From a virus: a stretch of 20,287 nucleotides of DNA. The translations under genes were made by a program, and so were the position numbers. Below, one piece after another: positions 7,730 through 12,797 of the stretch (position 1 is its first letter; every line of letters starts with the position of its first letter). The notes beneath the pieces are model-generated. The model worked only from the letters and a program-made list of their open reading frames with translations, was not told where the DNA came from and made no database searches. Location of the stretch: positions 1 to 20,287 of the IMG/VR virus record IMGVR_UViG_3300006916_000530; one strand, 5' to 3'.

Positions 7730-7903
7730 CTAACCAGACAGTAAGTCAAACACTTGGTCGTCCATCTCCTCGCTTACTAAATCACCGGTGATGTACTCAC
7801 CCGCCGGGGTAGTGATGATAACAACATCCCCGCCCCCTTGCTCATAGAAGACAAACAGATAGCCGTCAAGTATCTGAACGTTGTATGGATACAACTCCAA
7901 CAT
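7730..7903 (-). CDS. Small hypothetical protein, first gene of the leftward operon
   Basis: This is a 57-residue protein starting at the ATG at 7903-7901. It reads MLELYPYNVQILDGYLFVFY, then EQGGGDVVIITTPAGEYITG and an acidic end DLVSEEMDDQVFDLLSG. It looks like a compact beta-rich domain with an amphipathic C-terminal helix. No family is recognised. Coding is supported by the well-mixed, protein-like composition, the ATG start, and its fit between the divergent region and the next gene (32-base gap). Confidence 0.6.
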   Translation of the reverse strand: MLELYPYNVQILDGYLFVFYEQGGGDVVIITTPAGEYITGDLVSEEMDDQVFDLLSG

Positions 7904-8041
7904 GTACAAAGTTAGGGCAATATGCTTTTGAGTACCACCCTACTTATGACTCCCCCGGTAGACCCGACATTGACGACACCCCAGTCTTGTGCGGGTGGAT
8001 TGCCCACCGCAAAGCACACCGAAACCCCCAAATACACTATC
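7904..8041. promoter_or_regulatory. Divergent intergenic region between late and early arms
   Basis: This 138-bp region separates the first leftward gene (start 7903) from the first rightward gene (ATG 8042) and should hold promoters for both arms. On the minus strand, CAAAGTTA at 7907-7914 reads TAACTTTG, an exact fit to the Bacteroidota -7 consensus TAnnTTTG, but it lies only three bases before the leftward ATG and has no good -33 partner. On the plus strand TACTTATG at 7941-7948 is one base off the same consensus, also without a -33 element. The region could also encode an N-terminal extension of the rightward gene from ATG 7922 or 7946. Confidence 0.4.
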
Positions 8042-8386
8042 ATGGGTCAACTTACACTCATCCCGATGCGCGTTACCGAGCATGGAATCACCTTCCAAGC
8101 CGAAGACCGCGCCACCTTGTCGAACTGCCTCGTGTTTTGCGACGCTCTTATGCTGCGTGATTTCAACATCACCGGCGTAAAGAAGTCCAGCACGTGGGTC
8201 GAGAACAAGGCCAAGACGAAGTATGCCGCTTTCAAGGCTGCAAACGCAATCACCGTACAAGGTGCTGCACTGCTGCCTTGGGACAACGGCAAGTGGACAA
8301 CCAAGGAAGAGTCGCACACCGATGCGAACGGCCAGAAGGTTGTTACCAAGCCTGCAGAGAAAATCTACGGCTTGGTGCCAGCGTGA
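8042..8386 (+). CDS. Hypothetical protein, first gene of the rightward arm
   Basis: The protein has 114 residues if it starts at ATG 8042 (MGQLTLIPMRVTEHGITFQA). I chose this start because translation from upstream in-frame ATGs (7922, 7946) adds a Thr/Pro-rich, non-protein-like stretch. The sequence has beta-like segments (LTLIPMRVT, ITVQGAALLPW) around a helix-forming middle (CLVFCDALMLRDFNI, WVENKAKTKYAAFKAA) and a polar end. No family is recognised. It is followed by three hairpins, the last a very strong terminator, so it probably forms a separate abundant transcript. The position next to the divergent promoter suggests an early gene. Confidence 0.65.
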   Translation: MGQLTLIPMRVTEHGITFQAEDRATLSNCLVFCDALMLRDFNITGVKKSSTWVENKAKTKYAAFKAANAITVQGAALLPWDNGKWTTKEESHTDANGQKVVTKPAEKIYGLVPA

Positions 8387-8391
8387 CAATG

Positions 8392-8437
8392 GGAGCCTTG
8401 TGCTCCTTTGTGTAACACTATCATCGCAACGGTAGTG
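8392..8437 (+). other. Two tandem hairpins before terminator
   Basis: GGAGC (8392-8396) pairs with GCTCC (8402-8406), followed by TTTG. CACTATC (8416-8422) then pairs with GGTAGTG (8431-8437) with one G-U pair. Together with the terminator just downstream they make a triple-hairpin 3' end. They may stabilise the mRNA of the preceding gene or be weak terminators. Confidence 0.45.
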
Positions 8438-8440
8438 ATT

Positions 8441-8483
8441 AGCTACGTGCATGCGCCTACCAGCGTGTGTGCGTAGCTTTTTA
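8441..8483 (+). terminator. Strong intrinsic terminator
   Basis: AGCTACGTGCATGCGC (8441-8456) pairs along its full 16 bases with GCGTGTGTGCGTAGCT (8463-8478), counting G-U pairs, across a six-base loop, and is followed directly by a T run (TTTTTA from 8478). This ends the transcript of the 8042-8386 gene. Confidence 0.88.
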
Positions 8484-8539
8484 TTGTGTTTTGGGGGTTA
8501 TCGCAACGACTAGTACTACAGACTATAATCCTTTTCATC

Positions 8540-8692
8540 ATGAACATCTTACAAGAACTTGCTCTCGCACGTGAGACAAACTTGAACAACCAACTGCTGT
8601 CTGTCTTCGAACAGCTCAACGACAAGTGCATTGAACTTACAGACATGCCACTTGACGAATTCCTTGATGTGATTGATGACATCCATCCGTAA
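8540..8692 (+). CDS. Small acidic hypothetical protein
   Basis: The protein has 50 residues: MNILQELALARETNLNNQLL, then SVFEQLNDKCIELTDMPLDE and FLDVIDDIHP. It is helical and acidic at its C-terminus, with no recognised motif. The start at ATG 8540 is preferred over the GTG at 8486 because the latter would overlap the terminator tail. A perfect TATAAT lies at 8524-8529, but no -35 or -33 partner is evident. A compact acidic protein at an early position could be a host-interaction factor; this is inference only. Confidence 0.55.
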   Translation: MNILQELALARETNLNNQLLSVFEQLNDKCIELTDMPLDEFLDVIDDIHP

Positions 8693-9033
8693 GGCATAGA
8701 GGCTTTAGCTCATACACTCCTCTCTAAATATTGTAATGACTATCCAGTAAGCTCCTGGCGTGACCCACCTCATAGTTATCGAGTGGAACCGGAGCATCTT
8801 GTAGAGTAACATCTACGAGGTGCTCCTCAACTATTTAACGATGTCATCAGCTTGTCGCTGTATGGCATGGGAGATAGCTACTAGTGTAGTGACTCTTCTA
8901 TAACTACAGCGTGCTACACCAATTACAGTAGCAGTATGTGCACATGCAAGACACACAGGAATCCAGCAAGGTACTATAGGGTAGCTCCTTATGGGTGTGT
9001 TGACAGCTTGTAGTTATTCTTTCTCTCTACTCT
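8693..9033 (+). ncRNA. 341-bp intergenic stretch with strong hairpins, candidate structured RNA
   Basis: No credible gene fits here; the longest ATG frames found are 20-25 codons. The stretch holds a run of hairpins. H1 spans 8751-8795, pairing GCTCC..GG with CCGGAGC and CCACCTC with GAGTGG. H2 is a 15-bp stem at 8791-8805 and 8812-8826, including two G-U pairs, with a six-base loop. H3 is 11 bp with one bulged T at 8841-8851 and 8857-8868. A 6-bp pair TGTAGT/ACTACA and the palindrome ATGTGCACAT lie further on. H1 and H2 share GGAGC (8791-8795), so they are mutually exclusive. This could be a leader of the next gene, an independent RNA, or processing sites. Confidence 0.45.
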
Positions 9034-9363
9034 ATGGTAGATGAGACAAACCCGCAACCTCTTTTCAATTCAAATCCCAATACCATGTGGAACTTAGACT
9101 TCGTGGAAGAAACGCTCGAGACGCAGCGTGAACAACTTCACAACATCGAGGAGTACATCCGTGCTGCCGATTACCAACGCGACATGACTGAACAAGTCAA
9201 GATTCGCCAAGAGCTGCTCAACAAGCACACAGCGCTCGAAGAGATTCGTGACGAGATGACTGCTTGCGAGAAGCTCGAAGAGATGAATGACCTCATCTCA
9301 CAGAAAGCATTAGTGTACACTCTGATTCAGAAGTACACTGCACCACCAGCCAAGTCGATCTAA
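9034..9363 (+). CDS. Coiled-coil hypothetical protein
   Basis: The protein has 109 residues if it starts at ATG 9034; an alternative in-frame start at 9085 (MWNLDFVEETLETQREQLHN) would remove an Asn/Pro-rich N-terminus. The rest is a long charged helical region, with QREQLHNIEEYIRAADYQRD and then ELLNKHTALEEIRDEMTACE, and a final hydrophobic helix ALVYTLIQKYT. It looks like a helical hairpin or coiled coil. No family is recognised. Its TAA stop shares bases with the next gene's ATG (TAATG), a coupling signal repeated elsewhere in this window. Confidence 0.65.
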   Translation: MVDETNPQPLFNSNPNTMWNLDFVEETLETQREQLHNIEEYIRAADYQRDMTEQVKIRQELLNKHTALEEIRDEMTACEKLEEMNDLISQKALVYTLIQKYTAPPAKSI

Positions 9364-9521
9364 TGGCTGCTTCCTACACCGTTGACTCTCTCGGTTGCAT
9401 CACACGTACAGTGTGGTGTGCCGAGGAGGGTCAGCATATCATCACCATGATTGGCTCTGTCTATGAGTTCAATCAATCCGAACTCTTGTCGATGGGCATT
9501 GTGCTTGACGACAGGTTCTGA
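9363..9521 (+). CDS. Small hypothetical protein
   Basis: The protein has 52 residues: MAASYTVDSLGCITRTVWCA, then EEGQHIITMIGSVYEFNQSE and LLSMGIVLDDRF. It appears beta-rich, with two Cys residues nine apart. No family is recognised. It starts in the TAATG overlap with the coiled-coil gene, so it is almost certainly translated by coupling with it. The non-coding structured stretch starts directly after its stop. Confidence 0.6.
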   Translation: MAASYTVDSLGCITRTVWCAEEGQHIITMIGSVYEFNQSELLSMGIVLDDRF

Positions 9522-9913
9522 AGGAGTAAAACAGACATAGGACTGATCATCCGCCGTCTGGAGTGTGGCTGAATAATCCCTCGCACTGAGGGGATAAGGC
9601 ATACTGTTCAGTTAGTAGCTGGTTGCATCACAAGCGTGGTGTATTCCGGTGGGCTAGCTGTCTCAGTAGTTTGAGCGACCTAAACACTAATTACCTATTA
9701 GTGCGACGTGTGAACTTCAATCGAGTTGCAGCCTCGTGAAGTGATACTTGAAATGTATTTGGCGAAGTCCGGCAGGCCAGCTGGATGGGCTAACGACCCA
9801 GATAATCATCAAGAGTAACCGCGTTGAACAAAGCTGACGTTCATTGGAAGGCTGGTATACCTTCCCACTCACTTCTTCTTACCTCATCCTTTTTCACCAA
9901 CAACACTGTTACA
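9522..9913 (+). ncRNA. 392-bp intergenic stretch with serial hairpins, candidate structured RNA
   Basis: I see no convincing gene here. The region contains at least six local stems in a row: ATCCCTC/GAGGGGAT (9576-9595, one bulge); CTGG..GCATCAC/GTGGTGT..CCGG (9619-9649); CACTAAT/ATTAGTG (9685-9703, perfect); ACTTCA..CGAG/CTCGTGAAGT (9714-9742, 10 bp plus a two-base bulge); TGGG/CCCA (9786-9800); and GGAAGG/CCTTCC (9846-9865). Such density over 290 bases, with stems separated by short linkers, suggests a folded RNA rather than spacer. It does not look like a tRNA or tmRNA, and I found no group I or II intron core. It may be a leader of the lipoprotein gene, since the last stem and a pyrimidine-rich tract lie just before ATG 9914. 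Confidence 0.45.
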
Positions 9914-10072
9914 ATGAAACGTTCTCTGTTTTCACTCTTGACCATGTACCTGGTCTTCATTGCTGTGCTCTGCATAGTATGCTTGTCTTCATGTACCACC
10001 AGTTCTCATACTCGTGCGTACAATCCGATGTTTGGCAATAGCCAGCATCCTGTCTGCGCTGCTTATGACTGA
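9914..10072 (+). CDS. Small lipoprotein
   Basis: The protein has 52 residues. It starts MKRSLFSLLTMYLVFIAVLC, a basic n-region and long hydrophobic core, followed by the lipobox LSSC with the lipid-bearing Cys at residue 27. The mature part is only about 26 residues and ends YNPMFGNSQHPVCAAYD. It would be processed by signal peptidase II and anchored to a membrane. Small phage lipoproteins made early are known to block superinfection (for example Llp of T5, which inactivates its own receptor), and others act as outer-membrane spanins at lysis. Context here is early-type genes with no lysis gene in view, so exclusion is the better guess. The start at ATG 9914 is chosen because the upstream TTG at 9824 would put 30 residues before the signal peptide. 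Confidence 0.75.
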   Translation: MKRSLFSLLTMYLVFIAVLCIVCLSSCTTSSHTRAYNPMFGNSQHPVCAAYD

Positions 10073-10337
10073 TGCAGATACCTCATTCCAGTCGTGGTTT
10101 CTTAACTGCAACCGGAACCACAAGCTCAATGTCTTACGCGATGCTCTCATTCAGAAAGAGCGTGGTGTATTCATGGGCTTAGTGGACATCCTACTTGAGG
10201 CTCCCATCCACAAGGGTGGACTTTCGACCTCGACACTCCAACAGGCTTTCGGGCCTGACTTGTCTAACCCAAACTTTCATACCCATGGAGAAAGGTTCCC
10301 GATGGAAAGGACACAACGTCCCTCTCCACAAGATTAA
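10065..10337 (+). CDS. Hypothetical protein
   Basis: The protein has 90 residues starting at ATG 10065, overlapping the lipoprotein stop by eight bases. The N-terminal 60 residues look like a real small helical domain (WFLNCNRNHKLNVLRDALIQ, then KERGVFMGLVDILLEAPIHK, then LSTSTLQQAFG). The last ~18 residues overlap the start of the next gene in another frame and look less protein-like. An alternative upstream start at 10014 would overlap the lipoprotein gene more. No family is recognised. Confidence 0.55.
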   Translation: MTDADTSFQSWFLNCNRNHKLNVLRDALIQKERGVFMGLVDILLEAPIHKGGLSTSTLQQAFGPDLSNPNFHTHGERFPMERTQRPSPQD

Positions 10338-10653
10338 ACTCTCCACTCAACCACCAGAGCTGAGTGTGGAAGACGCGGAAGTATTCCGCAACGAAGTCAT
10401 AGAGCTTAGCGATAAGCTGTATGATGCCCAAGTCAAAGAGCGTTTGTTCTATGGTTTCTTGGGATCTCTACTCTTGATAGGGGTAGTGTTTGACTGGTAT
10501 CCGGTGCTCAACATTGGATACTACATCATTAAGATTGCAATAGACTTAGGTCTTGTTGCTCTCTCGATGGTCACGTACATCTCATACCGGGAGCGTACAG
10601 AATTGGAAGACCAATACTGGCGCAAAGTTCTTGGCGAGATGTACCGTGAGTAA
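10285..10653 (+). CDS. Two-helix membrane protein
   Basis: The protein has 122 residues if it starts at ATG 10285 (MEKGSRWKGHNVPLHKIKLS). It has a soluble charged N-terminus (about 1-48, ELSVEDAEVFRNEVIELSDK), two hydrophobic segments at about 50-70 (FYGFLGSLLLIGVVF) and 76-98 (GYYIIKIAIDLGLVALSMVT), and a charged C-terminal helix (YRERTELEDQYWRKVLGEMY). This suggests a hairpin in the inner membrane with both ends in the cytoplasm. It resembles no known holin closely, and no endolysin gene is nearby. It may act with the lipoprotein two genes upstream. It overlaps the previous gene by 53 bases and is followed by a terminator. Confidence 0.65.
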   Translation: MEKGSRWKGHNVPLHKIKLSTQPPELSVEDAEVFRNEVIELSDKLYDAQVKERLFYGFLGSLLLIGVVFDWYPVLNIGYYIIKIAIDLGLVALSMVTYISYRERTELEDQYWRKVLGEMYRE

Positions 10654-10665
10654 TGGGGTGATACA

Positions 10666-10694
10666 GGGGCGGGTGTAATGCTCGCCCCTTTATC
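10666..10694 (+). terminator. Intrinsic terminator
   Basis: GGGGCGGG (10666-10673) pairs over 8 bp with CTCGCCCC (10681-10688), with one G-U pair and a seven-base loop, followed by TTTATCTT. It lies 12 bases after the membrane-protein stop and so ends the lipoprotein/membrane-protein transcript. Confidence 0.8.
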
Positions 10695-10710
10695 TTAAAT
10701 TCAAAACATC

Positions 10711-10839
10711 ATGGAAGAATACATCATCTACCACTACACTCGGAACGGCATTCACTTCTGCACTCCGAGCATTGACGTCGCCTTCAAACGGGCTGACGAT
10801 GACACGGACGTAACCAAGACTATCTATGGACCCGCGTGA
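10711..10839 (+). CDS. Very small hypothetical protein
   Basis: The protein has 42 residues: MEEYIIYHYTRNGIHFCTPS, then IDVAFKRADDDTDVTKTIYG and PA. The start is 16 bases after the terminator tail, with an A-rich leader as is usual for Bacteroidota. Its end overlaps the next gene's start by 14 bases. No family is recognised. Coding is supported by its fit between a terminator and an overlapping gene. Confidence 0.5.
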   Translation: MEEYIIYHYTRNGIHFCTPSIDVAFKRADDDTDVTKTIYGPA

Positions 10840-11083
10840 AGATCGCGTACTCCCTAAGTTTAGTGGAGAGGTCTGGATTACAGTCTGCGTGACGTACGAT
10901 GACCACGAGTGTGAAAATCAAGACACACTCGAGGAAGATACTGTACAGCTGATTCGGCGTGCAGTAGATAATCTTGGCGGTGTATCCGCAAACCTTGAAG
11001 ACTCTGATCTCATCATAACAAATGAGGAAGAGGACTTCATGTCTCGTGCTGACCGTTTATACGAACAAGCCAACGACAAGTAA
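10826..11083 (+). CDS. Small acidic hypothetical protein
   Basis: The protein has 85 residues. A beta strand GEVWITVCVTYDD is followed by a helix TLEEDTVQLIRRAVDNLGGV, a second strand LEDSDLIITNEEE, and an acidic helix RADRLYEQANDK. The alternating layout hints at a small alpha/beta fold. No family is recognised. It overlaps the 42-residue gene before it and shares a TAATG with the next gene. Confidence 0.55.
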   Translation: MDPREDRVLPKFSGEVWITVCVTYDDHECENQDTLEEDTVQLIRRAVDNLGGVSANLEDSDLIITNEEEDFMSRADRLYEQANDK

Positions 11084-11328
11084 TGGGTTCCAATGCCAAG
11101 ACCTCCGGTAAATGGGTAAGCAAGGAGACGTGGAAGTGTGTCATCTACAATAGAGACAGACGTACTCGCATTCCTTTCTATGCCGCTACAGGCTGGGCAG
11201 CCAGAATGTCTGCTGCTCAGTACTGGAAAGCTAATAAGCTATCTGATTCTGTATGTGAGATACTGGAGCCAGTCGAGGTATTCAAACGTGGCATACCATA
11301 CGACGAATCGGTATCCCCATCATACTGA
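11083..11328 (+). CDS. Small hypothetical protein
   Basis: The protein has 81 residues, starting in a TAATG overlap: MGSNAKTSGKWVSKETWKCV, then IYNRDRRTRIPFYAATGWAA and a more acidic end ILEPVEVFKRGIPYDESVSP. The pattern of an aromatic strand (WKCVIYNRD) followed by a small amphipathic helix (WAARMSAAQYWKANKLSD) suggests a compact domain. No family is recognised. It is the last gene before a promoter-bearing non-coding stretch. Confidence 0.55.
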   Translation: MGSNAKTSGKWVSKETWKCVIYNRDRRTRIPFYAATGWAARMSAAQYWKANKLSDSVCEILEPVEVFKRGIPYDESVSPSY

Positions 11329-11342
11329 CTTTCTATATGCCT

Positions 11343-11373
11343 CTTGGTTACGTAGTATTCCCTTGTATATTTG
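11343..11373 (+). promoter_or_regulatory. Bacteroidota-type promoter for a candidate small RNA
   Basis: TATATTTG (11366-11373) matches the Bacteroidota -7 consensus TAnnTTTG exactly. CTTG (11343-11346), three of four bases of the -33 box TTTG, lies 19 bases upstream, the usual spacing. Transcription would start near 11380, and no gene follows on this strand before the terminator at 11523. Confidence 0.45.
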
Positions 11374-11379
11374 TGACAT

Positions 11380-11557
11380 GCAAGTATTAAGGGTTATGCA
11401 TAGTAGCTAAAGATGTGGGTTTCCAGTTGTACATACCCGCAGGCAGTAGTAGTCTACGTTTACAGGCCCTCCGCACCTGAACCAAAGCGGACCAATGGTA
11501 ACTCATTGGATTGAAAAGGATGGAGGGCTGGCAGGGATGCCGGCCCTCTTACTTTTT
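11380..11557 (+). ncRNA. Candidate free-standing small RNA of about 175 nt
   Basis: The stretch lies between a promoter-like site and a strong terminator and has no convincing gene. Predicted stems follow one another: TGTGGGT/ACCCGCA (11414-11420 with 11435-11441), TCCGC/GCGGA (11470-11474 with 11487-11491), CCAATG/CATTGG (11492-11497 with 11504-11509), then the terminator stem. GCCCTCC (11466-11472) can also pair with GGAGGGC (11522-11528), which would break the terminator, so a regulated read-through element is an alternative to a plain small RNA. Read-through on the plus strand would run antisense through the basic-protein gene at 11549-11857. Confidence 0.4.
11523..11557 (+). terminator. 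Strong terminator in a convergent position
   Basis: GAGGGCTGGC (11523-11532) pairs over 10 bp with GCCGGCCCTC (11539-11548), with one G-U pair and a six-base loop, followed by TTACTTTTT. The T run overlaps the last codons of the minus-strand basic-protein gene. Read on the minus strand the stem is followed by CATCCTTTTC, so it may stop transcription from both sides. Confidence 0.82.
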
Positions 11558-11857
11558 ACGCGTACTCTTACGCTTGGCAGAGGGCTTACGTCCCTTCTTC
11601 ATGCCATTACGAGCACGGTTCTTAGACTGTGACTCCATCACAATCTTACCACCTCGCGTATGACTGGCGTCTTTCTTGTCGCCATTGCCATACGTACCAG
11701 CGCGCCGGTTAGCTCTGTTAGCCTGGACGCGCTTCTTTACAGCGGATCGTTTCTTCTGATACTCTGCATCGTACTTCTTCTTCTTTGCGATACTCCTCGC
11801 AGTCATGCCGCGCTTCTTATAGACGCGGCCCTTACCAGCTAGTCGATTACGTGCCAT
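11549..11857 (-). CDS. Very basic conserved phage protein with YGNGD-K-D-SH motif
   Basis: The 102-residue protein is about one third Lys plus Arg. It begins MARNRLAGKGRVYKKRGMTA and has a central KKKYDAEYQKKRSAVKKRVQ. It then has the block RAGTYGNGDKKDASHTRGGK followed by ESQSKNRARNGMKKGRK. I recognise 'R-x-G-T/N-Y-G-N-G-D-x-K-D-x-S-H ... E-S-x-S-K-N-R-A-R-N' as a motif common in uncharacterised small proteins of many environmental phages, often near head or packaging genes. No function is proven for it as far as I know; a DNA-binding or packaged internal protein is likely from its charge. Here it stands alone on the minus strand, embedded in rightward genes, with its own terminator and a shared upstream region. 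Confidence 0.75.
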   Translation of the reverse strand: MARNRLAGKGRVYKKRGMTARSIAKKKKYDAEYQKKRSAVKKRVQANRANRRAGTYGNGDKKDASHTRGGKIVMESQSKNRARNGMKKGRKPSAKRKSTRKK

Positions 11858-11869
11858 ATCAGAATTCGA

Positions 11870-11877
11870 TATATTTG
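11870..11877 (+). promoter_or_regulatory. Possible -7 element for the 11910 gene
   Basis: TATATTTG, identical to the -7 element at 11366-11373, lies 32 bases before ATG 11910 in a 52-bp gap between divergent genes. No TTTG is seen 19-21 bases upstream (the bases there fall in the basic-protein gene), so the match is partial. Confidence 0.35.
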
Positions 11878-11909
11878 TTTAATTGTTTAACCTCAAAGTA
11901 CCTCAAAAC

Positions 11910-12395
11910 ATGAGTAACATGGTTGAAGTCCTTGCAACTGAAATCTGCACGGACAAGAATGGACGCGAATACAAGCGCGTCACCCTCGGCAAAATTGCCG
12001 CCTCTGAAACATGGACCAACCCGAATACGGGTGAAGTCATGCCACTGCTCTCTCCGGGCAGAACTGTACGCACCATTGGATACAAGGTGCCGTATCTCTA
12101 TGACGAAGATGATTCGTCTGCTGTTTCCGATTACCTCTGGAATGCTACTCCGGGTATGGTGATTGAAGGACAGATTGTCCGCCGTGAAGTCGTGCCATAC
12201 GATCTCAACGGTGACACCCGCAACTACCACACTTGCTTTGTGCAAGGTAACTCAAATGCTGCAGACTTCGAGACTGCAGTCAAAGAAGCCTTTGACCGAA
12301 GCGGGCGTACTCTCCTTGCACACGCCGTGCAAGTGCCTACCGAAGCCGCCGATGCAGTCACTGCTACTGCACGGGGAATCGTCGCAGGTATCTGA
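11910..12395 (+). CDS. Beta-rich hypothetical protein, possible OB-fold ssDNA-binding type
   Basis: The protein has 161 residues from ATG 11910 (MSNMVEVLATEICTDKNGRE); the TTG at 11883 gives a longer frame but an unlikely start. It has many short beta-like segments (YKRVTLGKIAA, TVRTIGYKVPYLYD, MVIEGQIVRREVVPYDLNGD, TCFVQGNS) followed by a helical, Ala-rich C-terminal quarter. The arrangement of 'D-K-N-G-R-E-Y-K-R-V-T-L' and 'G-x-I-V-R-R-x-V-V-P-Y' strands would fit an OB-like barrel that binds DNA. The position just before the replication genes makes a single-strand binding role attractive, but I recognise no family and cannot test the fold. Confidence 0.55.
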   Translation: MSNMVEVLATEICTDKNGREYKRVTLGKIAASETWTNPNTGEVMPLLSPGRTVRTIGYKVPYLYDEDDSSAVSDYLWNATPGMVIEGQIVRREVVPYDLNGDTRNYHTCFVQGNSNAADFETAVKEAFDRSGRTLLAHAVQVPTEAADAVTATARGIVAGI

Positions 12396-12411
12396 TATGA
12401 ACCTCACATAG

Positions 12412-12455
12412 GACGAGGCGCAGCTCAACGTTAGCGTAAGTCGTCTCTCCTTTTA
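12412..12455 (+). terminator. Weak terminator or attenuator before the replication operon
   Basis: GACGA (12412-12416) pairs with TCGTC (12441-12445), and an inner GCGC/GCGT pair can form, followed by TCTCC and TTTT. It lies between the 11910-12395 gene and the replication genes. The stem is imperfect and the T run short and offset, so partial read-through is likely. Confidence 0.4.
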
Positions 12456-12467
12456 CACCTTTTCTCC

Positions 12468-12797
12468 ATGACCCCAGTACCCACAGAACACACGAACACC
12501 GTCTACCAAACGCGAGACGGCAAACAGCACCTAATCTCAGAGATGGATGCTGTCCAACTCATGACTGCTCTCTACGACATGCTGATGCGTAAGGCTAAGC
12601 ACAACCACAAGCTCAACAAGATGCTTGAGGTAGGAGAGGTATTGTCGGGAGTAACCAAGGCTATTCACATAGAGCTTGGTAAGCGCGAGGCTGCTAACAT
12701 GGCTGACCTCAACGAGATGCAAATCAGTGCCGATCTCGGCAAGCTGAAGTTGCACACTGATGAATCGTCAATCAAAATCACAACAAGTAACTCATGA
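12468..12797 (+). CDS. Hypothetical protein, first gene of the replication operon
   Basis: The protein has 109 residues. After a short polar N-terminus (MTPVPTEHTNTVYQTRDGKQ) it is mostly helical (MDAVQLMTALYDMLMRKAKH, then KLNKMLEVGEVLSGVTKAIH), with a Lys/Ser-rich end. No motif is recognised. Its stop overlaps the next gene's start by four bases (ATGA), so the two are probably made together; a partner role for the ParB-like protein is possible. Confidence 0.6.
   Translation: MTPVPTEHTNTVYQTRDGKQHLISEMDAVQLMTALYDMLMRKAKHNHKLNKMLEVGEVLSGVTKAIHIELGKREAANMADLNEMQISADLGKLKLHTDESSIKITTSNS

Noticed and set aside
7940-8452. 170-codon minus-strand open frame over the 8042-8386 gene
   Set aside because: It would run through the strong plus-strand terminator and the divergent region; composition is shadow-like.
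8524-8529. Perfect TATAAT before the 8540 gene as a promoter
   Set aside because: No -35 or -33 partner at a proper distance; kept only as a note in the gene entry.
9000-9005. TTGACA as a sigma-70 -35 box before the 9034 gene
   Set aside because: No -10 hexamer at 16-18 bases downstream; the bases there are CT-rich.
8693-9033. tRNA genes in the gene-poor stretches
   Set aside because: No GGTTCGA-like T-arm with a matching acceptor stem was found in 8693-9033, 9522-9913 or 11329-11548.
9522-9865. Group I or group II intron
   Set aside because: No conserved core or domain V pattern was found, and the flanking genes are not split halves of one protein.
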